Shown here: positions 36,808 through 51,800 of the stretch, piece by piece
How the letters are laid out: every line of letters starts with the position of its first letter
Position numbering within the stretch: the stretch's first letter is position 1
Assembly (NCBI GenBank): GCA_013398275.1
Contig: VZSE01013521.1
Location: forward strand, 276,745 to 340,744
Source: Promerops cafer
Lineage: Eukaryota > Chordata > Aves > Passeriformes > Nectariniidae
DNA length: 64,000 nucleotides
Direction: 5' to 3'
Program-made: the position numbers and the translations under genes
Notes under the pieces: generated by a model
Told to the model about the DNA's origin: nothing
Databases searched by the model: none
The model's input: the letters and a program-made list of their open reading frames with translations, nothing else

Positions 36808-39800
36808 GTACTGCATTTAAAACTTTTTTTGTTCTGTTTACTTCAGAAGTAACACTGTAGTTTAAATCTGTGAGCTAATAAGAAATATATTTTAGGTGTT
36901 GTACTAATTATTTTTAGCATTTCACTAAAGGTTTGGTGGGTTTTGGTTTGTCTTACTTTTTTTTTTCCAGAACTGCTATTAGTCTTCAATCAGATTCATC
37001 CCTACATGTTTTCACCTTCTGTATTTTAAACAGTGGCTATGTAGCAAATGTAACACATCAAGTAAACAGGAGTAGAGGGAGGTACACAGTGTCAGTATGG
37101 AAACTGGGCTGGTGTCCAAATCAAAATAGACAGAAATTCTGGCATTATGGTTTTGCTCATTTAAACATCATGGTCAAGTGCAACATTTTGGTGTCTTGAT
37201 CCCATGTCAACATTTGAAATCTTGTTATGAGTACCAAATAGCTTGATCTTGCCCTGATGTTGTAAAATTCACTTACATTTTTCAAAGTTTACCAGATAGG
37301 CCTAGGTTGTGTGGTTTTGGTAACAAAATGTTACAAAATGTGTTTCTACCAATTTTTGATGTTACTTTCTCTTTAGATATTTTGGATGTGAATTGGATAA
37401 GGAAAATGTAATGTTTATTGCTTGTTCTTCTTTGAAATCCTTCTTCCCTTCTTGTTATATTAGGTTTTTCACCATACATCCTAAAGCTTATGTGTCATAG
37501 TGCTGTATATATCAATTAAAATCAGAATGTTTCTTGCACAGGTTTCTTTGGAAGAACAGCTGATTCATGTGTGCTTTTTTCCATGCATTTTAAACTAAAT
37601 AATTTTAAAACACAATTTTCCTCATAAATGGCAAGTCTTTTGTGACATAATTGGAAAACTGATTGTTATTTTAAGGGATTATAGCATAGGTAAAGACAAG
37701 AAAGGAAGGAAGCCTTGCATTCCATATCTTGTACAAATAGGCAAAATCTGAAAAGAAAAATTATATTTTCTAGTAGAGATAAGAGCATTCTGAAATCTGT
37801 CATTACAGGGAGAATGATTTCTCAATAAGTTTCTTCAGCACTTAATAAGTAGATATATTTAATCTGTAGATTTAAGTTTTAAGAACAGAATAAAATAATT
37901 AAAATGAGATGGGTTCTCAATTACTTCTGCCAGTCATCGGTATGATGGGAGTAACAAAAAACAAGTTGATGAAAAGTTATATATACATGTTGACATAGGT
38001 GTCTGAAGCACAATAAGAGGAAGAAAAGGAAAAAACTCACCCAAACACTGGAAGTTAAACTTGGCTTGTATTATTTCTCCATTAGTTTGTGTTCTTGTTG
38101 AATGAACTGATGCAGAAATACCGCAAAATGAGCTGTCCACAGTAGACTGAAGTTTTAAGACAAAAAGTAGAATCCTGAAAATATAGAAAATTTTATGGAA
38201 AAACCTGGCAATGTAGAAAACCACACAAGAGAGCATCCTGTCTGCAATTTAGAGGTTTGTTGAATTTTTATGAATAAACTCATGTTACTTTATTAGTAAA
38301 GAACTTTGATTGTTAGAGAGGAAGATAAAAATATAAAATTACATTATATCTCCCATTGTTAATGGGCTAATATACATTTAGTCATTTTTTCAATACTCTC
38401 ATGTGATGTTTCTTCTGTTTTCACAAAATGCAGTTGACTGTGTCACAATTTCTTGATGTTGCAAATGTCATTATTTTAGTGGCAATCTTCCATTTAATTT
38501 CCAGCACCAGCTATTTTAAATTATTCCTGAATATCTCACTACACTCTCTACATAAAGGTCCAAACTAGCTTTCTTCTCTTTTTACCAACTCAGAGTTAAA
38601 GGAGAGAATAATCAAACTGGATAGGAAGATTCCTGAGTGGGTGACAGCAGAGCACCACACAAGCAAGCTGGAATACCAAATTGAATATTTGCATGGCATA
38701 TATTGTTGCGATTTTTATAAAAAAAAAAATTAAACTGTTGAGAAATCATGGATGAGTTACTTTATTTACTTAGTTACTTTCATAACTAAGGAAGAGATTT
38801 ATGAATCTTTTTCCCTGTAAGCACACCTGTTATGATTGCTATTAAATGTTGCCGTTCTAGAAAAGATGACATTTGACTTAAAAAGTACATTGTTCATATT
38901 CCTCTTCTTGCTAGTGACTAAAGCAATTTATGTGGAAAACTACATTTTAGTCATTTTTGTTTGCTTGTGTCTTGCTCAGCAGAATATTGGTGATCATTAG
39001 GGAAGCCAATTTTTCGCTCTCAACATGTTTTTACTTTAGAAGAAAGAGCAAGTTCTTGCACTTGCAGTGTGTTTGAAACCCTCTAAATAGTTGTTTGTGA
39101 AGAATAAACAGTTATAAGTTTGATTATTATCTGTCTGTATATGCTTAGGATGTGTTGAAGCTAAAATTATCCTAGCTTCTCCTATCAGTAGACTGGAATG
39201 CAAGTTTGACAGTCACTGTATCTGGCTGAAGATCCTTCTGGTTCAATATTCTTCCCCTGACAGAGGCCAGCAGAGGGTTTGTAGGTGAGAGTACAAGGAC
39301 AAGGCAAACATGTAGTGATTTGTTTGCATGTTCTGCTCCCCAGTCTCAGGACTTCCCCAAGTGGAAAATGATAGACTGTAATACTTTGGAGTGAATTTGT
39401 CACCTCACTTACAGTTGCTTTTTGCATCCGTTTCAGTATCCTGGAGTAAGCAGTTCCAGGATTTCATCTATTTATTGTTTGAAGAAGCACCTCCTTTTAG
39501 CCCTCTTGATGCTGTAGGAAATTGAGTGGATTGACAAGTCTATAGCTTCTAGATCCCAATTTTTTCTCATATTCTTTTTGTATACTCATCGTAGTTTTGC
39601 ATGTACTGTGATTATATCTGGTTAGGGAGGACCAAAGAATAGATGACCAAAGAATAGATGTACACTTCAACTGAAGAATTTAAACTTTGGTGATTATTTA
39701 TAATGTTATTCCTTGTAAAGAGTTGTACTAGCTTTAGTGTGGTAGAGATAGTGAATCATCATGTTTAATCTGTTTCAATATATTTTTGTAAATATAGACT

Positions 39801-42800
39801 TCAAATTATCCACGTTCTCTGAAAATAATCTTTTTTCAAAAGGTCAGTCCTGGCATAACTTAATATTGTCAAATCATGATATGATTCCCTAACATAGTAT
39901 AGCATGGTAACGTGCACTCAGTTTTTTTCTCCAAGTTAAATTCTGCAACATATGCTTTTTCTGTAAATTATTCCACTTATTTCTTAAAGCATCTTGAAGG
40001 TGGAGGAAGGCAGAAACTGTTTGGGATGGAATTGGTGTTGAAGCAAATAAAATATATAAATAGAAGATAGTCAAATTACATGAAAATTCAAGTAATGTTA
40101 TTTTATTTAGGGTTCTGTACCAAACTAAACAAGATTTTGGGCTTGCTCAGTTAAAGTTATATCTTTACCACCAAGACTTTTCTCTCAAAATCTCTTCTCT
40201 TAAAAATGAATAGTTTTTAAATACTTGCTGGTCTTTTTTCCTCAATAGTTCTTGAATGAATCAGTCTGAAACAGCTTTCTGTATTGGGAACCAAAGAATG
40301 TTTGAAAAAAGAGATTGCCATATGTTTTCTGTACTAAAAACTTCTGTTACTGGTGACTTAAGCTAGTGCTACTGAATATGAAAATTCACATTCACATAAA
40401 AAACAGGGCAACATCCATAATTTTATTTTGATAGCAATTCTCTCATATTTGCACCTTGGATTCATCCTCAGGCAGGTAACAGAGAGCATCTTAATTTCAT
40501 ATACTTGCAGTGCTGACAAAGAGAAAAACCTGAGACATACTGGAAAATGTGGGTTTTTATTCATAAAGTGTCATAATTTGATCTTTTTTAGGCAAACATG
40601 GGGCTGCTTCTGTGAGCTGTTTGGGAAATTGAGAGAAAGTTTGCTTCTCCCCATGTCTTAGGAAACACTGGCACACCCAACTGGGCATAGAAGGGGTCAG
40701 TTGAAACATTTGTGAGTCTGGCAGAGCCAAAACTTGAACCCAGCTCTTTGCCATGGGCCTGCTGAGTGCTCTGGCCACTGATGTCTTCTGTGTCTTTTTG
40801 CATACCTTTTCATAAAGGCTTTGGCTCCATTCTGGGGTGGAGTAAATATCAATGCTTTATAAAGTGAAAAAATTTAATCCTTTCTTATTAAAAAAATCAG
40901 AAATATATGTAAGGTATCTATATCTAGTGAAAAAAAAATCAGTCTGTTTTGGACAGTAAGATTGATTGATTCCTGGAAAAAGTAGTGTGCTGTTTTCAGG
41001 AATGGGGGGAAAAATAAATAGGGATCCTAGCCCATCACATCTTTATGATGAAATAGCATTACTAAGTGTTACAAGAAAAGTTCTTTGTTGTAGTGCTGCT
41101 AAGGCACAAATATTGTCTTGTGTTGAAAATCAAACAAGTTAGAATTAACCCACATAACTGTAAGGCCTCATTTTCAAAATCAGGGAAGAAATTTGAGGAC
41201 AGAATTTGATTCCGAGTGACAGCTCAAGCATACGTACAAATAATAATGCAGTTTATGAACTGCAGTTTATGAACTTGTGTTAGCAACAGGATCATGAAAA
41301 CATTAAGGTTTTTCATGATAGTTGCTGTTGACAATGTTGCAGTCAATGTTCATGTTTTGATATGACAGGTGATTATTAACTGCTTAATAAAGTGCAGCTT
41401 GAAGTGACGTTTGGTTTCTTTCTTTGTTTTTCTGAGAGAAAAGGTTTGCCAGAACAGGAGGACCCTCTTTTCTCGTTTCATGATAATGTGCTAAACAGGA
41501 AGCTGTATTTTTAAAGACAGCCTTAATTCCATCTCTTAGAAGTATTTCCTGGTTTGTATCTTGCATCCAGTTGTGTCTCTTGTTGCTTTTGGCTCACAGG
41601 AAGCCCAAATAAATACCGGAAGATCAGAGATGTGCATTAATTTTGAAAAAGCAATGTTAAGTTACACCCATATTTTTTCTGGCAGTAAGCCCTGTGAAAA
41701 TAGCCACCCACAGAGATTAGTAGTAGTCCTAATCTGGATAGTTCACTAAATAAAGAGTTTAAAATAATCAAAGGTAAAATGGTGGAGCCTTCCATGGACA
41801 AGCTAATGCCTTTCTTAGGTCCTAAATCTTAAACCTGAATCATTATTGTGTTTCAGAGGCGATGCAAACAAGGGGGTCTGAACAGAGTGCCCAAGCTGAG
41901 GACACAAAGATACTTGAAACAGTGCCCTCAGCTGTCCGTCTTTCAAATGATAACATGATTTTCAGAAAATGGGTGTAGCTGTGGAACAATACTCATCATA
42001 ATTCAAGTTCATTAAAGTTTATTGTGCACATTTCTGTGGCCAAATTCTCTAAATTGTTTTAAATAATTGTGGGAATTTTTTAAGTTCAGTCTTATGCAAG
42101 TATGTGAAATTTAATGGTTTATAGAGAAATAAAAAGGAGTTTATTAACTGCTGGAATCAGCTATTGTTTTCTGGTTGCCCCTAAGACTGGTGTTTTAAGG
42201 AAGCTGTAATTTTTTGCTTTTATTCTCAGATCTTTGTGAGAAACTGATCCAGTCAGTATATGGGTGGTTGATTTCTCCCACTACTGCTGTCACCACTAGT
42301 ACTCTACACTTCTTTCCTAATCTCATTTAATGTTTTCTTGTAACTATCATATTCATGATCAAAATACACAAATTTTGCATTTCTAACAATAAAATGTGGG
42401 ATTTGCACCCAGAAAGTTTTTTTCCTGTAATATTCTTATAGTGTTATGCTTTACATTATTTTTCATATCTCCACCTGAATGCCTGGCTTTTTTGACTTCT
42501 ATAAAACTGGAGACAGGCAACAGTGAACTGCCAGGAAATGTACCATGGAGAACCTAGTTTTCTGTCTAGCACGAAGTTCTGGGTTCTAAATTCAGTTTAC
42601 ACATCCTTGTGTCATTGTTACCAACATAGATCAGCACTACTGCCTTTTTCCCTGGACACTCAAACAAACTATCCAGCTATGTAGTGGGGGTCTTCCTTTT
42701 CACTCAGCAGTGTGTCTAAGTGTCCCCTTAGGCATCTCTCTCCTACAATAGAATCCCACACTGGCATCATCTGCTTCTTTCCTTTAAGATCCTGCTGTCA

Positions 42801-45800
42801 CTGTGAGAAGCCACTTCGTTATCATCTAAAAAACAGGAACCCGTTGAATTGTCCTTCCTTCCTTGTGTCTGTCCATCCCCAGGACACCTCCTTGTATGAG
42901 GTCCTTGGCAGGAGCAAAGAGAGAAACTGAAAACCTCAGTCACGCTGTGCTCACCTACATGCTATTTGCCCTTTTTGAGCAAAACTGCATTCAAAGCACT
43001 TTTAGGTCATCCTGGTCTCTTATTAATAATTCTGTATAACTCTAACTGTTCTGATTTTTTTTTCCCCCATAAGTGAAAGCAGGGTCCCAGTTAGAAGTGT
43101 GCAAATATATCTGATGTATGTCTGTTCTGTTGGGTAGGTGAGCTGACAGTGACACAGACCTGTCACAACTAATTTTGACAAGGCCAGTGTTTAGTTTAGT
43201 AGCACTGTTATTTAACATACTAGGTTTTTATTCATAGTGTTCATATTGAAATTTCCTAAAAAAGCAACTTGATGTATTTTTTGTGAAAAATCCTAACCTA
43301 AGTACTTGTCCTTTTTAAAGGCATTTCTACAGTGGGAACCACAGAAATCCAGGAGGAAAATGTTCTTATTACAGATAAAGATTTTGTGCAGGCTGAAGGT
43401 GCTGTTGAAGCAAAGGAAAACTTTCATCCAAAAGACCACAAGCAAACATTGCAGTCTCTTTTCTCTTTGCTACGGGAAGAGGTTGAGCAGATGGATTTAA
43501 AGATACTGCCCCTGTGTCTCCATCAGGTACTTTCTATGATTTTGGGATGCTGCACCCAATTTTGTTTTTATTTGAGACCTTTGTTCATTAGGAAAAATAT
43601 ACATAAATGCAATTTATACCAATACTCATATATAAACAGGATATTTTGATGCATAACAGATGGTCAAGGCAAATATATCCTCTAAGATCTTCTAATATTT
43701 GTTAAATTATAAATTGCCTTGTAAGTATATTCTGTAGTTCAAGGAAACTCTTAAGGTTGGGTTTCTAATTCCCCAAAGGGTGAAATTAGTTCAACAGGAA
43801 GATTTAGGAAAATCACTCTTTAATATAACTTGAATAAGGTTTGTAAGACACTGGTATAGTTACAGGACAGCAGATACCTAAATAAAAAATTAAATCTGGA
43901 ATTGTTTTTACTGCTGCGGATGTCTATCTAGCATAAATTTTATGCATGAATATTAGGATTCAAGGTTTCTTAGTGTATACCTTTATGTAAGCACAGTTGC
44001 CACGCCTGCAAGACCAAAGGAAAAACTGTAGTTTGAAAAGCAATCTTTCTTACAAACTGGCCAGTATGTTTTGTTTTTTTTCTGGAGGTTATGATGCAGA
44101 ATGAATATGTGGATAGAACTTGATGCAGTATTAATTTACAGTTCAGTTGTGTCAGACTAACAACAGACTAGAAGACCTTTTGCTTGGCTGTGATGTCTAA
44201 TATGGGCCAAATGTAGATACTATACCTGTCTGATTTGACTTAGCTGCATTGTCTTTATTTTGGAGGATATTTTAAATTTCTAAACTGCAATGACATACTT
44301 GCATTCTTCTTCTTTTATTACAAATAATTGATTATATGAGAGAAAGAGTTTTCTCTTTAGGATTGCATGTTATAGATAAGCTACATTTGACATAGAATTT
44401 TAAATTATGTTTTTCTATTCTGTGCTTGAGCAAAGATATTTGATACTGTTCCTTAACTTATGAGAAGCTTAGCTTTAGGGTTAACAATTTGCACTTTTAG
44501 CTTCAAATTTGGTGGTTTTTCATGAGTCAGTACAAAGGTCATTTTTGGAAAACAAGATAGGGCAAAAACTTAAAATGCTTTACAAACATCAAGGGGATCA
44601 ATTGCACATGATGGAGGTGAAATCTGTTGCTTTTAGATGAGGAAGCCAGACCGTAAGGGGAAGAACCTTTTGAAAGTCATACAGGATCTATGACAGAACT
44701 GAGAACAAAATCTGCATATTCAGATTGAAATATGTATTCAAACACTATCTCTTTTTTTCTAAAAATTATCAAGCATTTTAAATTGAGTGTTTGAAAGAAA
44801 GCTAATGGAACTTACAAGGCTTGTAACCTCTTTTTTTAATAGAAGACAGGAGGGGGGAGGACTTCAAGTTTAGCATTCCTCTAAAGTGAGTCTATTAAGA
44901 ATTTTTTTCCCTTTCTAGTGAATTAACCTGTCATCCTCAGTTTTTTTTTTTTTTCAGATTGCTGATACAGCCTGACAGTAACATTAAACCAAGTCTATCT
45001 AATACTCTTCTATCACATTCTTTTCTATTCTCTATGACAAAATTCAATGTAAAATCAAGAGCTGTGCCAGATGTTCTGGAGTGTTAACAATCCATCGTGT
45101 TTGTGGGAAGCCTGTATTGAATATTTAAAGGCTGTTGGATAATAGGGGTTGCTCTACAAGTCAACTTCAAGTCAACAATTAAAATAGGATGTAATTTTTT
45201 TTCCTGTCTTGAATGGGATTCGTTTGATTTGTTTAGGACTTGTTACAGAATCTAAGAGGTATTTTTTTATAAAACATAGGTAGAGCTTTGACAGCTCCAA
45301 AAATTCTTAGGAGGCTATTGTGGACAGCAGACAAAATGTGCAAGTAAACAACATTAGAAGTCACTTACCCATTCTCTTTCAAAGGTACTGGGCTCAGAAT
45401 GGTTTAGTGGTTAGCAGTAAGGCTGAGAGCCAGGAAATACAATTTGTAATCTAGACTTCTCTATCAAGTTGCTGTCTTTTTTGAGCAATCATCTTCAGAT
45501 TTGTACAAAAGTGCTTATTTAAGCCCTCCATATTATGACTACTTAAATCGATACGTCCCAAAGATTTTGAGACTGAGTTTTTGAGTGCTCCCACAGAAGT
45601 CATTGGGGAATCATCTGTGAGGTGCCTCAACCTGAGTGTTCTGGTATCAGCGTACCTGCAGTCCTGGACACATTTTGTAAGCTCTGTCCTTGCCTCACCA
45701 TGCATGGCAAATAGGAAGACTGCCAAAATTTGCTGTCCCCAAGGACTGATTAGTTGCTGCTTGTAAAGGTCACTGGTAGTGTAGAGCTCTGTGGAATACT

Positions 45801-48800
45801 TCTGAGGCTTATATTTTTTGTATTTCATTGCATTTACAAACAAAGATGTCAGTGCTCCTCAACTTTCTAGGAAAGCCTGCACAGTTTTTTAACAAGCACA
45901 AATAAGTTATTGTTGCAATTCTCAAGTATTTTTTGTCTACAGGGAGACAAAACACTGTTTTTTACTCATCAGTCAGGGAACCTCCAGTTCTACTTTAACA
46001 CATTGCAGTGTAATGCTCAGGAGAGCACAGCAATGATCTTAATTTGATCAAACACAAGGAAACATTGTCAGGCACAGAATTCAAACTTGTGAACTTTTAT
46101 CAGTAAAAATAGTACTTCTGTTGTAGGTAATTTTATAGCTTTCTATTAAGGTAACTAAAATGTTTCTGAAATAATTTTTATAGTTGTAGCAACATAAAAC
46201 CCTACTAAGATTTTCTGTTTTGTGTAATTCTGTAAATTACACAAAATCAAATCTGTTTTGTGTTAGAGGACTTAGTATTTCTGTGGTCTTTGATACTCTT
46301 TTAAAACATTTTTCCTAGAATAGGAATACATGTATTTTGTCAGAACATTCATATTTTACCCAAACTAAATAGAAACCTGCAAACTAGATGTTTAAAACTA
46401 TGATAAAAAGTTTACATTATGTCCTTATCACTGTCATGAAAATTATAGAATCTTAATTTTTTTTTCACTTTTGCAGATAGCTGAGACCTATTTTCAAGAG
46501 GAGGAATGTATCCTTTTACTTGCAGAAATTGTTGCACAGTATTAAAATAATGTGGTATGATAAAACATAAAAGTCAAATGCTTTGATGTTAACTCACATC
46601 TTGTGGGTCAGGGTTAGAAAGAAGTGAACAACCATAATTTACCCATGAGTGAATACACAATATGCTAGCCAATCCTCCTTAACCAAACAACTGGAATGGG
46701 AGTTAAGGGATAAATTCACTTCCAACAGCTGTACTGATGCAATCATTAGTAGCTGGACATAAGTAAGAAAGTAAGAAAACATTTTCGAAGAACTTTTGTT
46801 TTTATTAGATGACTTCTATTCTAAATATTAATAACTGGGAAAATGTCCAGTTTAGAAATAGGATATGTATTATATCAAATTGTATGTATAGTAATGATAA
46901 AATTGTCACAACAGTTGATTAGAATATGTACTAAAAATGTCTAGATTGGAATAAAAATACCAAACACACAGAGCTGAGATCAGCAACCTGCAAACAATAG
47001 CAAAATGGTGTTTGATGAATGCTAATTAGTCAAAATCATATCAAGTTAGTCTGATAAATTGTTGTAGGAAAATATGGGTAATTTCTTCTGGGAATAGTTT
47101 AATAGTCCAGTTTATTTTGATTTGCTCCTAGATAATGCAAGTAAGTTTGGCCAAAAAATTGTAATAGTTGAACTGCTCATAATTATTCTGATATATATCA
47201 GTAATTGTGTGAGAGAATAATAGTATTAAACCTCAAAGTTAAGTTAAAATTTTAGAAAAGGTGGACTGGGATATCCTCTTTGCTTCAAAAGGAAAATTAT
47301 CAGATTATAAAAAGATGCCAGTGGTAAGCCCTTAAGGTATATGTGATTCACTAAGATGCATCATATATTACAGAATTTGTGCATACAGATTATTTCTTTA
47401 TTATGTAATTTGTACAAACAAAATACAGCAAGTAGGCAATTGTTTAGCAGGCTAAGTAACAAGGCATAAGAAACCTAGACAAATTATATTAGCCTGTAGA
47501 TAAAACCAGAGCGCTAACAGTTTGCAATATTATAAAAGCAACATATAAAATAAAATATCCATTACTGTTTTAGAGGACTACACTTTTGGTTTGGCCCTCC
47601 TAATTCAAAAGTGTCCATCAGAAAATGTGAATTGCACAGCACAAATTAAAAGCATGGAAAAATTCTCTAGTAAATTATGGTGCAGGGGGAAATACAGTAA
47701 ATTTAAAATATAAACTGCATGGTAGAAACAGTTCCTCTTTCATCAAAGTTGCTTTAATTGAAAGGCACTCTATTTAAAGCTGATAAAAGGAAATATTTTT
47801 GAATGCAATGTACACCTGATGTTAGGAATTCAACACCACTATATAATACATATTTATGAAGGATATCTCCACTGTACCTCCAGCCATCAGTTTCCTGAGG
47901 TTAATAAAGAACTTACTTGATCATGTTGCACTGTATTAATTATCCATGACAGACATTTTAATTCATCCAGTGTGGAACCTCATATTAAAAATAATTCAGG
48001 GTTTGCTGCTGTGATCCTCTAAGGCTCTCTTTGTGATCTGTAATTCTGTTTCTAATAACAGATTTCCTGAAGACAGGGAATATTCTTTCCACTAATATTG
48101 TTGTTCATAAGCCATGTTGTTGCATGAGGCTAACCAGAATAACAAGTACTGGTTGATTGTGTTTTTATAATAATTAGCATGAATAATGGAAAGTGGGTTT
48201 TCTGTATTACTAAGAACCTCATTCACTGTACTTCTATCTTCATTATATTGTAGAGTTACATTTCTAATAGCTGGTAAAACAGCTTCAAACAGCACAACTA
48301 ATAACTCAGGCTTAGAGGAACTAGCATTATCCTGACTATTGTAAAATATGTGACTATCAGTATACCTTTGTGAATATATTGATAACCCTAAGCAAGGGGA
48401 AAGAGTTCTTCATGTAGAAGAAAAGTGAGCAGAATCTTCAGGAAGACAAAAGATAAACTCAGCAGTCCAACAGTGTTGTATACAATGGTTGAAAAGGGGA
48501 CAGGTATTTTCCAAAAGTTGAAGTTGGATCAATTATTTTAATACTGTCTCTAATACTGGTCAGTATTAGAAAGGAGCCATATTTTCAGTTAGTCAAAGTT
48601 ATTGGCATATATTTGTATTTCTTGAGAGATAAGTGCTGGTATTTGTGTCATTGTTTTGCTTTTCATTTCCCAGAGATGTCATTTTTTTGGTAAAGTTATC
48701 AGCACAATAACATTTCAGTCATTTCTTTTCAAGAAAAATCTTCTGTGCTTCAGGCACGTGGGAAGACGTAGCTGCTGAAAAAAATAGGATTTTCTTTTTT

Positions 48801-51800
48801 ATGTTTCTCAATTTATTTTACTTCTTGCCCGCCATTTTCATGTCTGCTATTTTTTTTCTTTGTTGCACAGAAATCAGGATGCTAGCCATTATTCTTTTTG
48901 ATTCACTGATTTCAAATTTCAAGTGTATAATTACTTCCCTTTCAAGCATGATGCCAATTATAAGTAAGTCATACCATGTCCACGTATGTGTGCGTTTGCC
49001 TTTAACCTTCCGTTCAGATGAGAAGGCCATGAAGTTCATTCAGCTCGAACGACTTTATCATGAACAGCTGCTTGCAAATCTTTCTTCCATACAGGAGCAG
49101 TGGGGTGAGTACCAGCTAAACTAATATGGTAGAAGAAAGACTTTAGTTTCTATTTCTACATAATAGAGTTACATTTCCAGGCTAAAAAAGTTACATAGCA
49201 AAAGTGGCATTTATATCAGAATTTCTCTGAGCTTGTTACAAGAAGAGTAGTCCTGCTTTGGATTTGTTTGCACACATTTAATTATAAAGGTGCAAATAGT
49301 TTCTTTATTCTATTAGTCAAGACTTTGATCCACAGTTGTTTCAAGCTTATTTTTGGGTTAGGGTCAGTGAGTGTGATGTGCTGAAAATAAAGTGACTTCT
49401 GAAAGAATAGGATGCTGTTCTACAAAGTCTGAAACAAGACTGTAGAACATACACAGAAAAGTTGTCAATATTTCTCCATTAATTAGTTTCACCTGTTTGT
49501 TTTATATTAATCAAATGCTACTTTTATAGTATCTTGAGTAAAAATTATTTTGATTTTAATTTAGAAAGAAAATGGAAAACAGCAGTTCCCAGTCCAGTTA
49601 CAACACTGAGGAATTCAGATAAAGAGCTGAGCGGCCAAGAACTGGAAAAGCTTACTAGAGTTTGCTCTTCCCATCAACAGTAAGTATAAGAAAGTATTGC
49701 TTTTCAATTAATATGTTACTGCAGCTGTTGTCTCCTTGCCAGTATGCTTCAGCACCCATACCTGCCATATAGGATTTTATTCCCAGATTTCCACATTATA
49801 GGACAATTCCTTAATGCTTAAAGTAGTTCTTGTTACCTTCTATTAATTTCATATAGGTTGCATTTACATGAACTAGTGATTCTGTACTTTCCTAGCATGA
49901 CAGTATCCTGAACAGTTAAATCCCAGTTCTTGCCTGATCCATCAGCCTCCTGAATCAGTGTATCACAGTATAACAAACTCGTGGGCAGTGCCTGGGTAGT
50001 AACCCATATGGGATTGTACCCATCAGGAAGGAGATCTCTTCTTTCATGGGTGGATGTCCTACTGTCCAGACATTGATTTTAAGGCACAGATGGAAAAAGT
50101 CATACAAACTGCCACTGAAAAATGATCAGCCAACAGCAATGAGGAAACTAATAAGGAAACGTTCAAAGGCTGGGAAAAGGCCTGCCTGTGACAGGCAAGA
50201 TGCTCTCAATTAGATAGGAGAGAGAACTTTCTCTAGTACATTTGCATTGGCTGAGTCAATCTGGACATAACAAAAGCCAAAATGCTCCTGTTGCTCATAA
50301 AGAGTATGATTTGGCTATCAATTTTTTTTTCTTCTGGGTGATGGTACGAAAGTTTGAAAACACCCCGGCTGCTTGCCAGAATCCATGCAGGGATTTTTTA
50401 CATGTATTCTGAATGCATTTGGGAGGGAGCCCCTGGAAAGGTATTCCTGCATTCCCACAGGAAGAGGGGGCAGGTGTAGCACTGGAGCTGCAGGTTTGCA
50501 CACGCAGTGTGCTGCTGCTGAGACGTTGCACTGAGAGCCTGCAGCTGCCCCAGCCCACATTTCCCTGCACACGGCCTATTATTCTCTTTTGAACTCTCTA
50601 GGCAAAAGCCTGTCTGCTTTTATTGTGTCATATAGGGGGTTTTTCCTAAGCTTTAAACTCATTTTACTTTTTAATTAAAATTACACTTTAATTTTTAATG
50701 ACTAGCAGGCAGGTCTTGGAAAATGTGAGCATTTTGCTTTTGTAATTGAAAGTAATGTAAATTTTTCTGATACTCAAGGTTTACAGCTACATACTGGACA
50801 TGTTTCCTCTTTAAAGATAGTTTTGAGTGTCCTTTATTTAATTTTAAATGGTAAAATTTAAAAGGCAATGTAACTTTTTGATGTTTTTGTTAGAGACTAT
50901 AAACACCAGGACTCTTCCCTTGTCTCTCCAGTTTTTTTTTTTCAGTAGCTTTAAATAAAATGCTCCACATTTTTATCTTCATTGCTATATGAAAGACTGC
51001 AAGACAGATTGTTGATAAATCACATTGTGCATGAATCTCTATCCAGCTGGCAAAGTCCACACTGACTGAGCAGCATTGATTCACCTGTGAATCTGAATGG
51101 AGTCAGTGGGAGCTGCTGTACCTTACAGAACCCAGAAAATGTCTCAGTCTGTAGAGAGGAAAATATATATTTTTGGGGAGGGTGTTTCATTCCTCAATCT
51201 TTTTTATAGTGATCACTGTTTTAAATAGTAGTAGATATCAAGTTCTTATCTGATTTTTAAAGTTGGTAGAGTTTCTTCTGAGCATAACCTTTTACAGGAA
51301 TATACATTGCTTGATATGTTGCAGTAAATTTTCTTCTGCCTGCTTTCTCAGTTAGGTGGAACAGTGTTAGGGCTAATTTGTCTTCTGATGATATTCATGC
51401 AAGTACAGATTTGTGCTTGGAAGTATGCTAGCAGGCTGACACTTTCAATGGAAGAAAAGTTCTGTGCTAATTTTAGAGCAAAGGTTTCTAAGATTTCACT
51501 TATATTTATAATGAAGAATGTTGCCACTAGGTTGTTTAATTTATTCTTTTTTCCTTTACTGCTGCAGGCCACGGGCATCCAAAAATAAGGTAAGCAGCTG
51601 TTTAATTGAATTCTGCTTTGTCAGAAATTGGTAATAAATATATTTTAAATATTAGATAAAATCCTTCAAGTTTAGAAGCTTTTTGAAGTTTGAATGTCTC
51701 AAAAAGTCACAGCATTCCTGTTTATTTCCAAAAATTACAAATAATACTATCATATTTTACAGCTAGTAGCTGCAGAAAATACATGGGAAAGCAGTTGTTT

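Larger units (their letters stand above)
43527..46476 (+). other. CNST intron 3
   Basis: Contains two SINE-like fossils (about 44610-44715 and 45395-45470) and a perfect 12-bp inverted repeat at 46218-46246. An open frame of 130 codons on the minus strand at 45843-45451 lacks any family motif and overlaps the second fossil. No gene is called. Confidence 0.75.

Noticed and set aside
45451..45843. Open frame of 130 codons, minus strand
   Set aside because: No recognisable domain. It overlaps SINE-like and old-repeat sequence within a CNST intron.
50295..50572. Overlapping Ser/Cys-rich frames on the minus strand
   Set aside because: No start context, motif or splice support, and they lie within a CNST intron.
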